Shown: positions 1-9,321, counted from the first letter of the stretch. The stretch: 64,000 nucleotides of DNA from Glycomyces sp. NRRL B-16210 (GCF_000719515.1 NZ_JOGR01000003.1:186001-250000); one strand, 5' to 3'. Notes: a model not told the origin generated them from the letters alone. A program made the numbers and translations.

Positions 1-46
1 GGAGGGACAGGCCGTCGAGCAGGGTTTCCGTGCCGCTGATAGTCAT
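1..46 (-). CDS. N-terminal fragment of an unidentified protein
   Basis: An ATG at 46 opens a minus-strand frame (MTISGTETLLDGL...) that runs off the left edge after 15 codons. It lies downstream of, and on the same strand as, the envelope cluster at 129-7973. Too little is present to assign a function. An open frame this short could arise by chance in GC-rich DNA, so this is a tentative call. Confidence 0.35.
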   Translation of the reverse strand, partial: MTISGTETLLDGLSL

Positions 47-128
47 GCCGACATCGTACCGAATTGTCCGTCTTCGCACGGCCGGTCTTCGCAATGCCCG
101 CGATCGTGAACGGGCGCTTGGCTTCCGC

Positions 129-629
129 TCACATGGCGACGAGCGCGATGAGGCCGGTGATGCCGGCGAGGGAGCAGGCGATGATCCCCATGATGAGGCC
201 GGTGGTCGCCACGCCGCGGCCTGAGACGCCGCCGTGGGCGGTCTTGATCTGGCGCTTGGCGTAGAGGGCCAGGCCGACCGAGCCGATGCCCAGGAGCACG
301 GCGTACATGAAGAAGGTGAGCCCGGCCCAGGGGCTGAAGCCGGCGGTGATGAGGCCGGGGAAGGCGCCGAGGATGCCGCCGATGCCGGCCACCAGCGAAC
401 CGATGGCCGGGCCGGACGGAATGGGCTTGAGCCGCGGCTGCACGATGTGGAAGCCGTCGACCGTGACGGGCGGGGGGAAGTAGAACGGCTGCGGGACGGG
501 GTGGCCGTAGGGCGCTTGGGGGTGGAACTGCGGCTGGTGGGCGTGGACCTGCTGAGGGCCCGCCGGGACGGTGTGGTGCGGGCCGGGGGGCGGCTGCATA
601 TGAGGGTGGTACGGGTCCTGCGCGGTCAC
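129..629 (-). CDS. Pro/His/Gln-rich membrane protein, DUF4190-like
   Basis: The 166-residue product has a disordered first ~70 residues rich in Pro, His and Gln, then hydrophobic segments near residues 75-95, 103-123 and 143-165. This layout is typical of actinobacterial DUF4190-type membrane proteins, whose function is unknown. The GTG start at 629 lies 6 nt after TAGTCT (636-641 on this strand), so its own leaderless promoter is likely. That hexamer overlaps the stop codon of the DivIVA-repeat gene upstream, so the two genes are close but perhaps only partly co-transcribed. Confidence 0.75.
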   Translation of the reverse strand: MTAQDPYHPHMQPPPGPHHTVPAGPQQVHAHQPQFHPQAPYGHPVPQPFYFPPPVTVDGFHIVQPRLKPIPSGPAIGSLVAGIGGILGAFPGLITAGFSPWAGLTFFMYAVLLGIGSVGLALYAKRQIKTAHGGVSGRGVATTGLIMGIIACSLAGITGLIALVAM

Positions 630-635
630 GCCCCC

Positions 636-641
636 AGACTA
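636..641 (-). promoter_or_regulatory. Likely leaderless -10 element (TAGTCT) for the DUF4190-like gene
   Basis: TAGTCT is followed by six bases and then the GTG start. This spacing places the transcription start on or next to the start codon. The hexamer includes the TAG stop of the preceding gene. Confidence 0.5.
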
Positions 642-854
642 GCCGCCGCGCAGGGATCTCGCGACCTCGGTGAAGTACTCGTCCACCTCCCCGGTGTCGT
701 AGCCGCGCAAGGTGAGCTGGAAACCGAGGTTCGTCAGGGAGTCGGGATGCGGGGGCGAGCCGGAGTCGGTGGCTTTGCGGATACGGGCCACCGCACGGTC
801 GACTTGGCTTCGGTCGTATCCGCGAAAACGGACAGAGAAGAAGGGGTTCTCCAT
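639..854 (-). CDS. Small DivIVA-repeat protein
   Basis: A 71-residue protein with two copies of the short actinobacterial DivIVA-type repeat: FRGYDRSQVD near residues 10-19 and LRGYDTGEVD near residues 49-58. The full DivIVA/Wag31 coiled coil is absent, so this is not the tip-growth organiser itself. The motif is often seen in small actinobacterial proteins of unknown role and may mediate association with DivIVA partners (inference). It starts 92 nt after the transglutaminase-like gene and ends 9 nt before the DUF4190-like gene. Confidence 0.8.
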   Translation of the reverse strand: MENPFFSVRFRGYDRSQVDRAVARIRKATDSGSPPHPDSLTNLGFQLTLRGYDTGEVDEYFTEVARSLRGG

Positions 855-946
855 ACGTCACAGTCTGCCAGACCAGGGCCACTACACGGGTTCGCCCTGC
901 CGCATGGTGTATTTGTGCGGAATTGTCAACTAACAATTGGTGCAAT

Positions 947-3082
947 TCAGTTGAGGTACCGCTTCCACCGGCTCACATGGTGTCGAATGGCGCGCGAGTG
1001 GCCCACGGCGATCGTCGCGGCGAGTTCCGCGTCCGCTTCCGAGACCGCGCCCGGGGCGAAGGCCGCGGCGTTCACCAGCCGCGGCAGCGGCCCGATGTCC
1101 GATTCGAGGGCCGCGAGGCGCGCCGCCGCCTCCTCGGCGTTCGCGTGGGCGGGGACCTTCACGCCCGCGCGGGCCGATGCCGCGAGCACCTCGGCCCAGG
1201 CGCCCGCCACGCGCTCGGCGGGGCTCCCGCGGGCGAGCCTGCGGCGGCGCCGCAGCGCCCGGCGGGCCTTGAGCGCCAGCGGCACGCACGCGAGCGCGAG
1301 CGCCGCCGCGGCGTACCAGATCCAGACCGGCAGTCCCGAGTCCTCTTCGGCCGGTTCGGCGTCGAAGTCGCCGTTCTGCTCCAGCGAGTCGTCGTTGTAG
1401 TCCTCGGCCTCGCCGCCGCCGCCCGACTCCTCGTCGGCGCTCGGCGTCTCCTCCTCCATCGCCTCGAGGGCGTCCTCGGGCGGGGTGGGGACCGAGCCTG
1501 CGGCCGGGAGCGGGTCGAAGCGGACCCAGCCGACCCCGTCGAAGGCGACCTCCGGCCAGGCCATGCCCTGGGCGGCGGTGACCGTGCTCGACCCCGAGGG
1601 CACGTCGAAGCCGACGGCGACGCGGCTCGGCAGGCCCATGAGGCGGGCGATGATCGCGTACGAGGCGGCGAAGTGCTCGCTGGTGCCCCGCTGCCCGCCG
1701 AGGTCGACGGGGGTGCCGAGGAAGAACCCGAGGGCGGGCAGGTCGTGCCCGGAGGGGGCCTCGGGGTCGAAGGCGTAGTGCGCGGCGAGGAAGTCCGCGA
1801 GCCCTTGGGCGCGTTCGTAGGGCGTGCCGTACTGGCTGCGGACGTGGTCGGCGATGGTCGCCATGATCTCGGGGGTGCCCGGCGGGAGGGCGACGACGGT
1901 GGCGTCGGAGAGGTCGGGGCCGGCGTTCGCGGCGGCGTCCCGGTCGGCGGTCACGAGCGCGGAGTCGACGTGGTAGGTCGAGCCGGTGGCGAGGCCGTCG
2001 GGGGTGAGCAGGCACCGGGTGTAGAGGTTCACCGCGATCGGCAGGTCGGTGACGGCGGCGGGGTCGGCGGCGGCGGGCACGAGCTTGCCGCCGAGTTCGA
2101 TGATCTCGACCTCGGCGGAGTAGGTGGCCTCGCCGCTGCCGGGGATGACGGTGCCGGCGGTGCGGAAGTCCCCCGCGGCCTGCCAGGTGGTCCCGTCGTA
2201 CTCGGTGAGGACGGCCAGGCGCAGCCAGGCGTCGGCGCTGGTGTCGGCCCGGAACAGCTCCTGGTCGGGGTACTTGGCCCATTCGGCGATGCGCACCAGC
2301 GGGTTGAGGTCGATGTCGGTGAGCTGCGGGGGCTCGACGTACTCGCGGGGGTCGCCGGGGCTTGCGGTGACGAGCCGGGCGACGGCCGGGCCGAGGACGG
2401 CCACGGCGGCGAGGAGGACGACGGTGGTCACGACCGCGCCCATGAGCGCGGGGGCGCGTGAGGGGGCCTCGCCGTCGACGGCGGCGTCGCGGTCGGGGCG
2501 GCGCTCGGGCGGCGCGGCGGTGACCGCGAGCGCGGCGGCGGCGAGCACGCAGAAGACGATGGCCCACAGCGGCCCGGCCGCGGCGTTGGGGCCGACGAGG
2601 TAGAGCCCGGCGCCGTACAGGAGCACCGGCGGCAGGCAGCCGAGGAGGGTGCGGCCGTAGCGGATCGCGAACTCGCAGGCGAGGGTCGCGGCGAGCCAGG
2701 TGAGGAAGACCGGGACGATCACGGTGTCGGGGGCGGGTTCGACGGGGATGAGCGCGGTGAGCGTGCGCGGGACGGCGTTGACGAGCGCGTCCGCGATCGT
2801 GGCGCCGAGCGGTTCGGCCCCGTCGCTCGTGAGGGCGATCGCACCGAGGAGGTAGGCGGCCAGGCCCGTGGCCGAGGCGCTCGGGGCCAGGAAGGCCGAC
2901 CGGTTGCGCAGGAGGAAACCGATCGCGAACGCGGCGAGGGCCGCGCCGGCGACCAGGAGCGTGAGGAGCTGCCCGTGGTAGACCCGGCCGGCCACCGAGC
3001 CCGCGAGGGCGCACATGAGGGTCAGGGCCGCGGCGACGGCGGCGACCCTGAGGCGGTAGCGGGTGCGTCTCATGCGGTTCAC
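947..3082 (-). CDS. Transglutaminase-like membrane protein (DUF3488/TgpA type), catalytic residues lost
   Basis: A 711-residue protein with a run of hydrophobic helices over roughly the first 200 residues, a periplasmic transglutaminase-core region at about 420-525, an acidic linker and a further membrane segment near 580-600 before a cytoplasmic tail. This matches the TgpA/DUF3488 layout. The core lacks its catalytic residues: the expected Cys is Ser468 (RGTSEHFA) and the expected His is Met507 (QGMAWPEV). Only Asp523 (GWVRFDP) remains. It is therefore probably not an active protease or transglutaminase but a binding or scaffolding version. The GTG start overlaps the TGA stop of the DUF58 gene (GTGA), which implies translational coupling; an in-frame ATG at 3073 is an alternative start. 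Confidence 0.88.
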   Translation of the reverse strand: MNRMRRTRYRLRVAAVAAALTLMCALAGSVAGRVYHGQLLTLLVAGAALAAFAIGFLLRNRSAFLAPSASATGLAAYLLGAIALTSDGAEPLGATIADALVNAVPRTLTALIPVEPAPDTVIVPVFLTWLAATLACEFAIRYGRTLLGCLPPVLLYGAGLYLVGPNAAAGPLWAIVFCVLAAAALAVTAAPPERRPDRDAAVDGEAPSRAPALMGAVVTTVVLLAAVAVLGPAVARLVTASPGDPREYVEPPQLTDIDLNPLVRIAEWAKYPDQELFRADTSADAWLRLAVLTEYDGTTWQAAGDFRTAGTVIPGSGEATYSAEVEIIELGGKLVPAAADPAAVTDLPIAVNLYTRCLLTPDGLATGSTYHVDSALVTADRDAAANAGPDLSDATVVALPPGTPEIMATIADHVRSQYGTPYERAQGLADFLAAHYAFDPEAPSGHDLPALGFFLGTPVDLGGQRGTSEHFAASYAIIARLMGLPSRVAVGFDVPSGSSTVTAAQGMAWPEVAFDGVGWVRFDPLPAAGSVPTPPEDALEAMEEETPSADEESGGGGEAEDYNDDSLEQNGDFDAEPAEEDSGLPVWIWYAAAALALACVPLALKARRALRRRRRLARGSPAERVAGAWAEVLAASARAGVKVPAHANAEEAAARLAALESDIGPLPRLVNAAAFAPGAVSEADAELAATIAVGHSRAIRHHVSRWKRYLN

Positions 3083-4320
3083 AGCCGGGTGCCGCCGTTG
3101 TTCCAGGCCGCGGCGAACTGCTCGCCGTCGGCCGCGCGGATGGTCGGCACCCCGCCGGCGAGCGTCGCCGAGGTCGCGAGCCCTTCGGCGAGGTGAACGG
3201 CGATCACGGTCGGGTAGGCGCGTTTGAGCACGGCGAGGCGGTCGGTGGGCGGCTCGGTCCCGGTGATCCACACGAGCGTGTCGCCGTACTTGGCGGCCGA
3301 GAGGCGCGCGACGTAGGAGGCGAGCGTGTCGGTGGCGTCGGGGGCGAGTTCGGCGAGGAGGTCCCCGTAGCTGTCGCGTCCGGCGCCCGAGACCGTCGCG
3401 CCCGAGGCGGGCACGAGCGCGGCGTGGTACTCGGCACGGAAGCACGCGGTGAGGACCGAGTACGCGGCTTCGCAGGCCGCCTCGAAGGGCTCGGGCCGCG
3501 GCCAGCTCTCGGGGCGGTCGTCGACGGCGATCGCGACCGTGGGCAGCGAGGTGTCGAGGTGCTCTTTGACCATGAGCTTGCCGATGCGCGCCGAGGTGCG
3601 CCAGTGGACGTGGCGCAGTTCGTCGCCGATGACGTACTCGCGCAGGGCGTGGAAGGTGAGCGAGCCCTGCTCGACCTTGTCGGCGGTGCCTTCGAGGGAG
3701 CGGGCGAGGCCGTCGGGGGTGCGACCGAGCAGGTGCAGGCGCGGGTGGATCCACAGCCGCGCGGTCGGCCCGAAGTTCCCGGCGGTCGCGGCCAGGCCGA
3801 GGAGGTCGCGCTTGCCGATGCTGAGGGGCCCGGCGTCCACGACGCCGCGCCGCTCGGCCCGGATCGGGTACGAGGCCCCGGCGCTCTTGCCCGGGCGCAG
3901 GCGCGCCAGCGGGACGGCGACGCGGCGGGGGTCCTTGCCGGGGGCGCCGTAGGCGTCGACGGTGCGGGCGTTGACCGAGCGCCAGCGTCCGGTGTTGCGG
4001 ATGGTGAGGGCCACGGTGGCGCTGTCGCCGACCGAGACGCGGTCGGGGCTGAGGCCGCGTTCGACTTCGAGGCGGGGGCGCGCGGCGATCACGGAGGCGG
4101 CGGCGACGCAGGCGAGGGCCGCCGCGGCGCCGACGGCGGCGAGTTCGGGGTAGCCCCAGGTCCATCCGGCGATGAGGAGCGCGACGGCGGCGAAGGCGAG
4201 GCCGACGCCGCGGGAGGTGACCGGCACGGCGAGCGCGAGGTCGGCCAGGCGCGCCGCCGTCGAGGGCGGTGCGGGCGGCTCGGGTTCCGGTCGCCCGGCG
4301 CTCGCTCCGGGCGCGCTCAT
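3079..4320 (-). CDS. DUF58 domain protein (vWA-like), MoxR partner
   Basis: A 413-residue protein with two N-terminal hydrophobic segments (about residues 35-75) and then the DUF58 domain. The conserved signature is visible around REYVIGDELRHVHWRTSAR, followed by KLMVKEHL and a vWA-like C-terminal half. DUF58 proteins are encoded next to MoxR ATPases and are thought to be their membrane-linked substrates or adaptors. The ATG overlaps the moxR stop (ATGA), and its own stop overlaps the transglutaminase-like start, so the three genes form a tightly coupled operon. Confidence 0.9.
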   Translation of the reverse strand: MSAPGASAGRPEPEPPAPPSTAARLADLALAVPVTSRGVGLAFAAVALLIAGWTWGYPELAAVGAAAALACVAAASVIAARPRLEVERGLSPDRVSVGDSATVALTIRNTGRWRSVNARTVDAYGAPGKDPRRVAVPLARLRPGKSAGASYPIRAERRGVVDAGPLSIGKRDLLGLAATAGNFGPTARLWIHPRLHLLGRTPDGLARSLEGTADKVEQGSLTFHALREYVIGDELRHVHWRTSARIGKLMVKEHLDTSLPTVAIAVDDRPESWPRPEPFEAACEAAYSVLTACFRAEYHAALVPASGATVSGAGRDSYGDLLAELAPDATDTLASYVARLSAAKYGDTLVWITGTEPPTDRLAVLKRAYPTVIAVHLAEGLATSATLAGGVPTIRAADGEQFAAAWNNGGTRL

Positions 4321-5342
4321 GCCGCCGAGGCGGGCAGCGGGACGGGGACCTGCTCGAAGGCGTCGGCGACCACGGCGGCGGCGCCGGCCCCGCGCATGGC
4401 GGCGTCCGGCGCGAGCTGGATGCGGTGGGCGAACACCGGTCCGGCGAGGGCCTTCACGTCCTCGGGGATGATGTAGGTGCGGCCCTGGGAGAGCGCGAAG
4501 ACGCTCGCGGCGCGGGTCAGGGCGATGAGCCCGCGGGGGCTGACGCCGACGGCGACCTGCGGGTGGTTGCGCGTGGCGTTCGCGAGCTGCACGAGGTAGG
4601 TGTAGAGCGGGTCGGCGATGTAGACGTGCTTGGCCATCTCCGCCATCTGCGCGACGGTCTCGGTGTCGACCACCGGCGGCAGCTGCTCGGGCGAGCGCTG
4701 GTGGGTGCCGCGCAGGACCTCGACCTCGGCGGCCTCGACCGGGTAGCCGACGGAGAGCTTGACGAGGAAGCGGTCGAGCTGCGCCTCGGGGAGGCGGTAG
4801 GTGCCGTCCATCTCGACGGGGTTCTGGGTCGCAACGACGAGGAACGGCGCGGGCACCTGGTGGGGGTGGCCGTCGACGGTCACGCGGCCCTCCTCCATGA
4901 CCTCGAGGAGCGCCGACTGGGTCTTGGGGCTGGCGCGGTTGATCTCGTCGGCGATGACGATGTTCGCGAACACCGGCCCGGGGTGGAACTCGAAGGCCCC
5001 GCTGGACTGGTTGAAGATCGTGACGCCCGAGACGTCGGAGGGCAGCAGGTCCGGCGTGAACTGGATGCGCCGCCACTGGCCCGAGACGGCCGCGGCGATG
5101 GACCGGGCCATCGTGGTCTTGCCGGTGCCGGGCACGTCCTCGAGCAGGATGTGGCCCTCGGCGAACATGGCGGTCAGGGCCAGGCGCACCACTTCGGGCT
5201 TGCCGAGCACGACGGTGTCGACCGCGGAGGCGAGGCGCTCGAACGTCGCGGCGAACTGCTCGGCCTGCGGGGCGCCGAGCTGGACCGGCTGCTGCAACCG
5301 CCTAGGCACGTGCAACGGGTGCGTCTGCTCGGTGTCGTGCAT
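4317..5342 (-). CDS. MoxR family AAA+ ATPase
   Basis: A 341-residue AAA+ protein. Walker A is GTGKTT at residues 72-77 and Walker B is IVIADEINRA around 128-137. MoxR ATPases act as chaperone-like remodelling factors, usually with DUF58/vWA partners, and that gene follows directly with a 4-nt overlap. The FN3 gene ends only 12 nt upstream, so the operon order is FN3, moxR, DUF58, transglutaminase-like. The arrangement points to a cell-envelope assembly or quality-control role (inference). Confidence 0.93.
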   Translation of the reverse strand: MHDTEQTHPLHVPRRLQQPVQLGAPQAEQFAATFERLASAVDTVVLGKPEVVRLALTAMFAEGHILLEDVPGTGKTTMARSIAAAVSGQWRRIQFTPDLLPSDVSGVTIFNQSSGAFEFHPGPVFANIVIADEINRASPKTQSALLEVMEEGRVTVDGHPHQVPAPFLVVATQNPVEMDGTYRLPEAQLDRFLVKLSVGYPVEAAEVEVLRGTHQRSPEQLPPVVDTETVAQMAEMAKHVYIADPLYTYLVQLANATRNHPQVAVGVSPRGLIALTRAASVFALSQGRTYIIPEDVKALAGPVFAHRIQLAPDAAMRGAGAAAVVADAFEQVPVPLPASAA

Positions 5343-5354
5343 TCGTCTCTCCTG

Positions 5355-7973
5355 CTAGCACTTCGGAAGATCCCCGGTCGAGTTCTTGCCGACACCGTCG
5401 ATGTTCATCCAGATGAAGGGGATGTAGGCGTTGGCGGCACGGTCGATCTTGATCCACTTGTTCGAAGCGTCCTTGCCCGGGTGGTAGTCGACTTCCACGC
5501 CGCCCTCGGTCCCCCGCGGAGGAATGGTCCTGTCGCCGGTGGTCCAGCAGAAGGCCTTGTAGGAATCCCCGGTGTTGGTGGTGGCGATGCTGTTGCCCGA
5601 CTGCGTCGCCGAGGAGTAGATGCTGACCCCGTCCACCGAGTCGCAGTAGGTGTTGTTGATGTTGACGTCGCAGCCGAAGTACACCTTCCCGGCCACGCGG
5701 GTGGTCGAGGCGGCGTAGGCCGGCGAGGTGATCTCGCCGGCCGGGTTGGAGATCCGCACCTGGAACGAGTACGCCGTCGAGGCGTACAGCCCGGTCACGG
5801 CGTAGACGCCGGGGCAGTCGACGGTCTCCTGGACGATGCCGTCGCTCAGCAGCGTGCACTTCGCGGAGCCGCCGCCGTCGTCGAGCGCCAAGGTCAGGTC
5901 GATCCGGTCGGCGGTCGCGGTGTGGCTGGAGATCTGGATGCTGGGCGCGCGCATGGTGTCCGAGGTGGTCTCGGCGGGCGCGGACTCGCCGGCCGCGTTG
6001 ACGGCCGTGACCGAGATCGGCACCGCCTGGCCGTTGCTGAACCCGGTCAGGCGCGCCGCCGTCGTGGTCGCCTCGACGGTCTGGCCGCCGCCGCGCACGA
6101 TGTACTTCTCGATCGCGCTGCCGTTGTGGGAGGGCTGGGACCAGGTCACGTCGATCGCCCCGGCCTCGTCGGAGGCGGTGTTGGCGATGAGGTCGCCCGG
6201 CGCGTTCGGGACGTTGAACGGGACGACCGTGTTCGACAGTTCCGAAGGCGCCGAAGCGGCCGCGCCCGCGAGGGTCGTCACCTGGAACGCGTACTGCTGG
6301 CCGTAGTCAAGGGTCCCTTCGGGGACGGTGAGGCTGGTCGTGCCGGACTGGCCGACCACGACCTGCGCGCCCGAGGCGATCGCCTCGACCTGGTAGCCGG
6401 TGACCTCGTTGCCCTGGCCGTCGGCCTCGTCCCACGCCACGGTGACCGTGCCGTCGTTGTTCGCGGTGGCCGTGACGGCGCCGACCGGGTCGGGGACCTC
6501 GGCGGACGGGGTGATCGAGGGCGAGGTGGCGGTGTCGCCGGCGCCCTCGGCGTTGTGCGCGGTCACCGTGAAGGTGTACGGGGTGCCGTTGTCGAGGTCG
6601 GTGATCTCCAGGACCCGCTGGCTCGGCGAGATCTCCCAGGACTTGCCCGCGCCCTCGACGGTGTACTTGGTGAGCGCCGAGCCGTTGTTCGGCGCGGCGT
6701 CCCAGGAGAGGTTGATGAGGCCGTCGCCGACGGTGCCGGCGAGGTTCGAGACGGTGCCGGGCGGGCCGACCTGCGGGGCGGTCTCGCCGTCGCCGGAGTC
6801 CTCGCCCTCGTCGTCGCCGCTCTCGTCCTCCTCGGGGGGCACGTCGCCGCCGAGGATGTCGTTGCGGTCCTTCTCGGCGATGCGCGCGTTGCCGTCCGAG
6901 GAGACGACCAGGGCCTGGTTCGTGTTGAGCGCGTTGGCGAACAGCGTGTCGCCGGTGTGGTAGAGCTCGATCGGGCCGTTGCCGGACTCGATCGCGATCC
7001 GGTCGAGCTCGTTGCCGTCGAGGTCGTAGACCCACACGAGGCCCGAGGCGCCGTCGGGCACGTAGATGCGCTGGTGGAACTCGACCGAGGCGCCGAGCAG
7101 GTTCGAGGCGCCCGCGCCGATCGTGAAGCTCTTGGAGCGCTCGTCGTCGACCGTGACGACCGAGGGCGGGTCGGTCACGGTGACCGAGGCGATGGTGCCG
7201 GGGCTGGTGTCGGCAGTCTCGGCCGGGCCGGCCAGTTCGATGTCGGCGACCGAGCGGCGACCGTCGGAGCGGATCGTCGTCATCTTCTTGGCCGTCGAGT
7301 TGAGCACGGCCACGCCGTCGCCGAGGACGGTGAGGGCGATCTGCTGGCGGGGCTCGGCGACCACTTCGGTGGCGAGGGTCTGGGCGCCGGTGTCCTGGGG
7401 TTCGATCTGGACGATGGTGCCCTCGCGGGGGACGCCGATCCACAGCGAGCCGCCCGAGTCGAACGCGCCGCCGGTGAGCCCGGCGGGGAACTGGAGCGGG
7501 TCGCCGATGGCGGTCAGGGTGCTCGGGTGCACCTGGTTGACCAGGCCCTGGGTCTGGTCGATGATGAACGCGCCCTTGTCCGAGAGCGCGATCCGGACGC
7601 CTTCGCCGGGGGCGGTCTCGGCCGAACCGGTGAGTTCGAGGGTCGACAGGTCGATCGCGGAGACCTTCCCGGTGACGATCTCGCGCAGCAGCAGGTGCGT
7701 GTCGGTCTGCTCGATCTGGACGGCGTTGCCCGCGGCGTCGGTGAGCTCGAAGCGGACGTCGGTGGCGGCGGTGAGGCCGTTGACCCGCGCTATCTCGCCG
7801 ACCTGGGTCGTCCACAGCCACAGGCTCGCGTCCTCGCCCTGGTTCTCACGGCTGAACGCGCCGGTGCCGAGGAGGGTGGCGACGAGGGCGCCCACGAGCA
7901 CTACCGGGAGTCCGACCGCGATGAGCAGGCCCTTGACGTTCAGTCGTCGGGCGTCGACATTGCTAGTGGTCAT
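5355..7973 (-). CDS. Membrane-anchored extracellular protein with beta-propeller-like region and FN3 repeats
   Basis: The 872-residue product starts at an ATG preceded by AGAGGA. A single membrane segment (about residues 16-38) is followed by a ~330-residue region that reads like a degenerate beta-propeller (repeats such as GGAFDSGGSLWIG and VWVYDLDGNE), an acidic Asp/Glu/Gly linker near 385-410, and three or four fibronectin type III domains to about residue 785. The last ~90 residues form a small Cys-containing domain ending in DLPKC. The protein is likely exposed outside the membrane. Heading a moxR/DUF58/transglutaminase-like operon suggests it is the extracellular element that the others help assemble or sense. 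The exact role is unknown. Confidence 0.85.
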   Translation of the reverse strand: MTTSNVDARRLNVKGLLIAVGLPVVLVGALVATLLGTGAFSRENQGEDASLWLWTTQVGEIARVNGLTAATDVRFELTDAAGNAVQIEQTDTHLLLREIVTGKVSAIDLSTLELTGSAETAPGEGVRIALSDKGAFIIDQTQGLVNQVHPSTLTAIGDPLQFPAGLTGGAFDSGGSLWIGVPREGTIVQIEPQDTGAQTLATEVVAEPRQQIALTVLGDGVAVLNSTAKKMTTIRSDGRRSVADIELAGPAETADTSPGTIASVTVTDPPSVVTVDDERSKSFTIGAGASNLLGASVEFHQRIYVPDGASGLVWVYDLDGNELDRIAIESGNGPIELYHTGDTLFANALNTNQALVVSSDGNARIAEKDRNDILGGDVPPEEDESGDDEGEDSGDGETAPQVGPPGTVSNLAGTVGDGLINLSWDAAPNNGSALTKYTVEGAGKSWEISPSQRVLEITDLDNGTPYTFTVTAHNAEGAGDTATSPSITPSAEVPDPVGAVTATANNDGTVTVAWDEADGQGNEVTGYQVEAIASGAQVVVGQSGTTSLTVPEGTLDYGQQYAFQVTTLAGAAASAPSELSNTVVPFNVPNAPGDLIANTASDEAGAIDVTWSQPSHNGSAIEKYIVRGGGQTVEATTTAARLTGFSNGQAVPISVTAVNAAGESAPAETTSDTMRAPSIQISSHTATADRIDLTLALDDGGGSAKCTLLSDGIVQETVDCPGVYAVTGLYASTAYSFQVRISNPAGEITSPAYAASTTRVAGKVYFGCDVNINNTYCDSVDGVSIYSSATQSGNSIATTNTGDSYKAFCWTTGDRTIPPRGTEGGVEVDYHPGKDASNKWIKIDRAANAYIPFIWMNIDGVGKNSTGDLPKC

Positions 7974-8229
7974 AAGGGGGGAGTTCCTCTGCGGGATCAG
8001 CTTGTCCAGAAGCGCGAGCGCCACTCGGGCCCTGACCGGTGCCTGTGGGGTCAGCACACGAACCCGAGCCTAATTCACGCATGCAACGCGGACCAGCCTC
8101 CCATTGTCACAAGAAGGTATCGGACGCGGGTCGGCCAAAGTGGTCGCTGCCGCAGGAACCGGACGAGGGCCGCGGGAGGGGTTCGCGGCGGCGCGCTCGG
8201 GCGCCGCCGCACCTTATTACTTGGCGTCG

Positions 8230-9321
8230 CTAAGCGGCCTCGCCGAGTTCGAGGACGCCCGCGCGGCGGGTCCGCGAGACCCCGGCGAGCGCCAGGATGC
8301 CCTGGGCCACATGGGCCTCGGCGAGTTCGCCGGGGGTGTGGACGGGGACGTCGAGTCCGGCGACGGCCTCGCGGATCGCCAGTTGGGACTGGGTGAGGCG
8401 CCCCGAGGCGGCGATGACCGGCAGGCCGAGGCCGCGCAGGTGCTGGGCGCCGTAGCGGGCGCCTGCGGCGTCGGCGGCGGCCAGGACCACGCCGTCGACC
8501 AGTTCGCGCACCGTCGGGTACTCCAGGAGCGCGGAGGTCTCGGCCTGGAGGATGCCGTCGGCGATCTCCATGACCACGGCGTCGACCTCGTGCGCCGCGG
8601 CGTGGTGGTAGAGGACCTGGGCGAGTTCGGCCAGTTCGGGGACGGGGACGCCCGCGGTGGTCGGGTAGCCGCCGTCGGTGAAGTCGGCGGCGAGGACGGC
8701 CCCGGAGTCGCGGAACATCCACGGGTCGCCGCCGGCGCCGGTGCCGGTGATCTTGATGCCGGCGACGCGGTGGCCCGCGCGGGTGAGGCCCCGGATCACC
8801 GAGGCGGCGGTGGTGGACTTCCCGGCGTTCATGGAGGTGCCCACGACGCAGACGACCGGCGGGTGGTCGCCGAGCCCGAAGGGGGCCAGGACGTTGAAGC
8901 GGCGCAAATCGACCGGCACGCCTTCGCGGTCGGCGAGGATGCCGATCGGTTCGAGGCGGGTCGGGGGGCGCATGTCGCCGTGGCGGGAGAGGACCTCGCC
9001 GGCGACGCCTCCGGCGGCGACGAGGTCGACCGAGGAGCCGAGGAGGGCGGGGACGCGCGATTCGTACTGGTCGGGGGCGTACCGCTCGCCGAAGGCCAGG
9101 AGGATCTCGTCGCCGGGGTAGATGGCGGCCTTGCGTCCGGTGGTGGTCTCGATCCAGTTGTGGTGACCGATCGCGTCGACCCTTGCGACCAGGATGTGGC
9201 CGGGCCTGGGCGCGCATTCGCGGGTCAAGGTCAGCCCGGGCAGCGTCAGGTCGACGTTGCGGACCGCATAGGCGACCTTGAGCCGCGAAGCGAGCTCGGC
9301 GGAGAACTCACGAATGCGCAT
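8230..9321 (-). CDS. P-loop enzyme of the DUF1611/MobB-like type
   Basis: A 363-residue protein. A P-loop, VVGTSMNAGKSTTAASVI, lies near residues 180-200, and downstream blocks (GIKITGTGAGGD, AVVMEIADGILQAET) resemble DUF1611 and MobB-like NTPases. The first ~150 residues form a separate all-beta-looking region with no motif I recognise. The substrate is unknown. The ATG at 9321 has GGAG six nt upstream; an upstream hydrophobic extension of the frame exists but lacks a ribosome site. A promoter with near-consensus spacing lies at 9440-9468. The gene stands alone on the minus strand, downstream of siroheme synthase. Confidence 0.7.
   Translation of the reverse strand: MRIREFSAELASRLKVAYAVRNVDLTLPGLTLTRECAPRPGHILVARVDAIGHHNWIETTTGRKAAIYPGDEILLAFGERYAPDQYESRVPALLGSSVDLVAAGGVAGEVLSRHGDMRPPTRLEPIGILADREGVPVDLRRFNVLAPFGLGDHPPVVCVVGTSMNAGKSTTAASVIRGLTRAGHRVAGIKITGTGAGGDPWMFRDSGAVLAADFTDGGYPTTAGVPVPELAELAQVLYHHAAAHEVDAVVMEIADGILQAETSALLEYPTVRELVDGVVLAAADAAGARYGAQHLRGLGLPVIAASGRLTQSQLAIREAVAGLDVPVHTPGELAEAHVAQGILALAGVSRTRRAGVLELGEAA

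Noticed and set aside
930..3014. Long Arg/Pro-rich frame overlapping the transglutaminase-like gene in another frame
   Set aside because: Composition typical of out-of-frame GC-rich DNA; the overlapping frame has membrane helices and recognisable domain sequence.
4269..8396. Very long plus-strand open frame (about 1375 codons) opposite the moxR/FN3 genes
   Set aside because: It is the antisense shadow of GC-rich coding DNA; its translation is low complexity (Gly, Arg, Val, Asp rich) and the minus-strand genes have clear domains.
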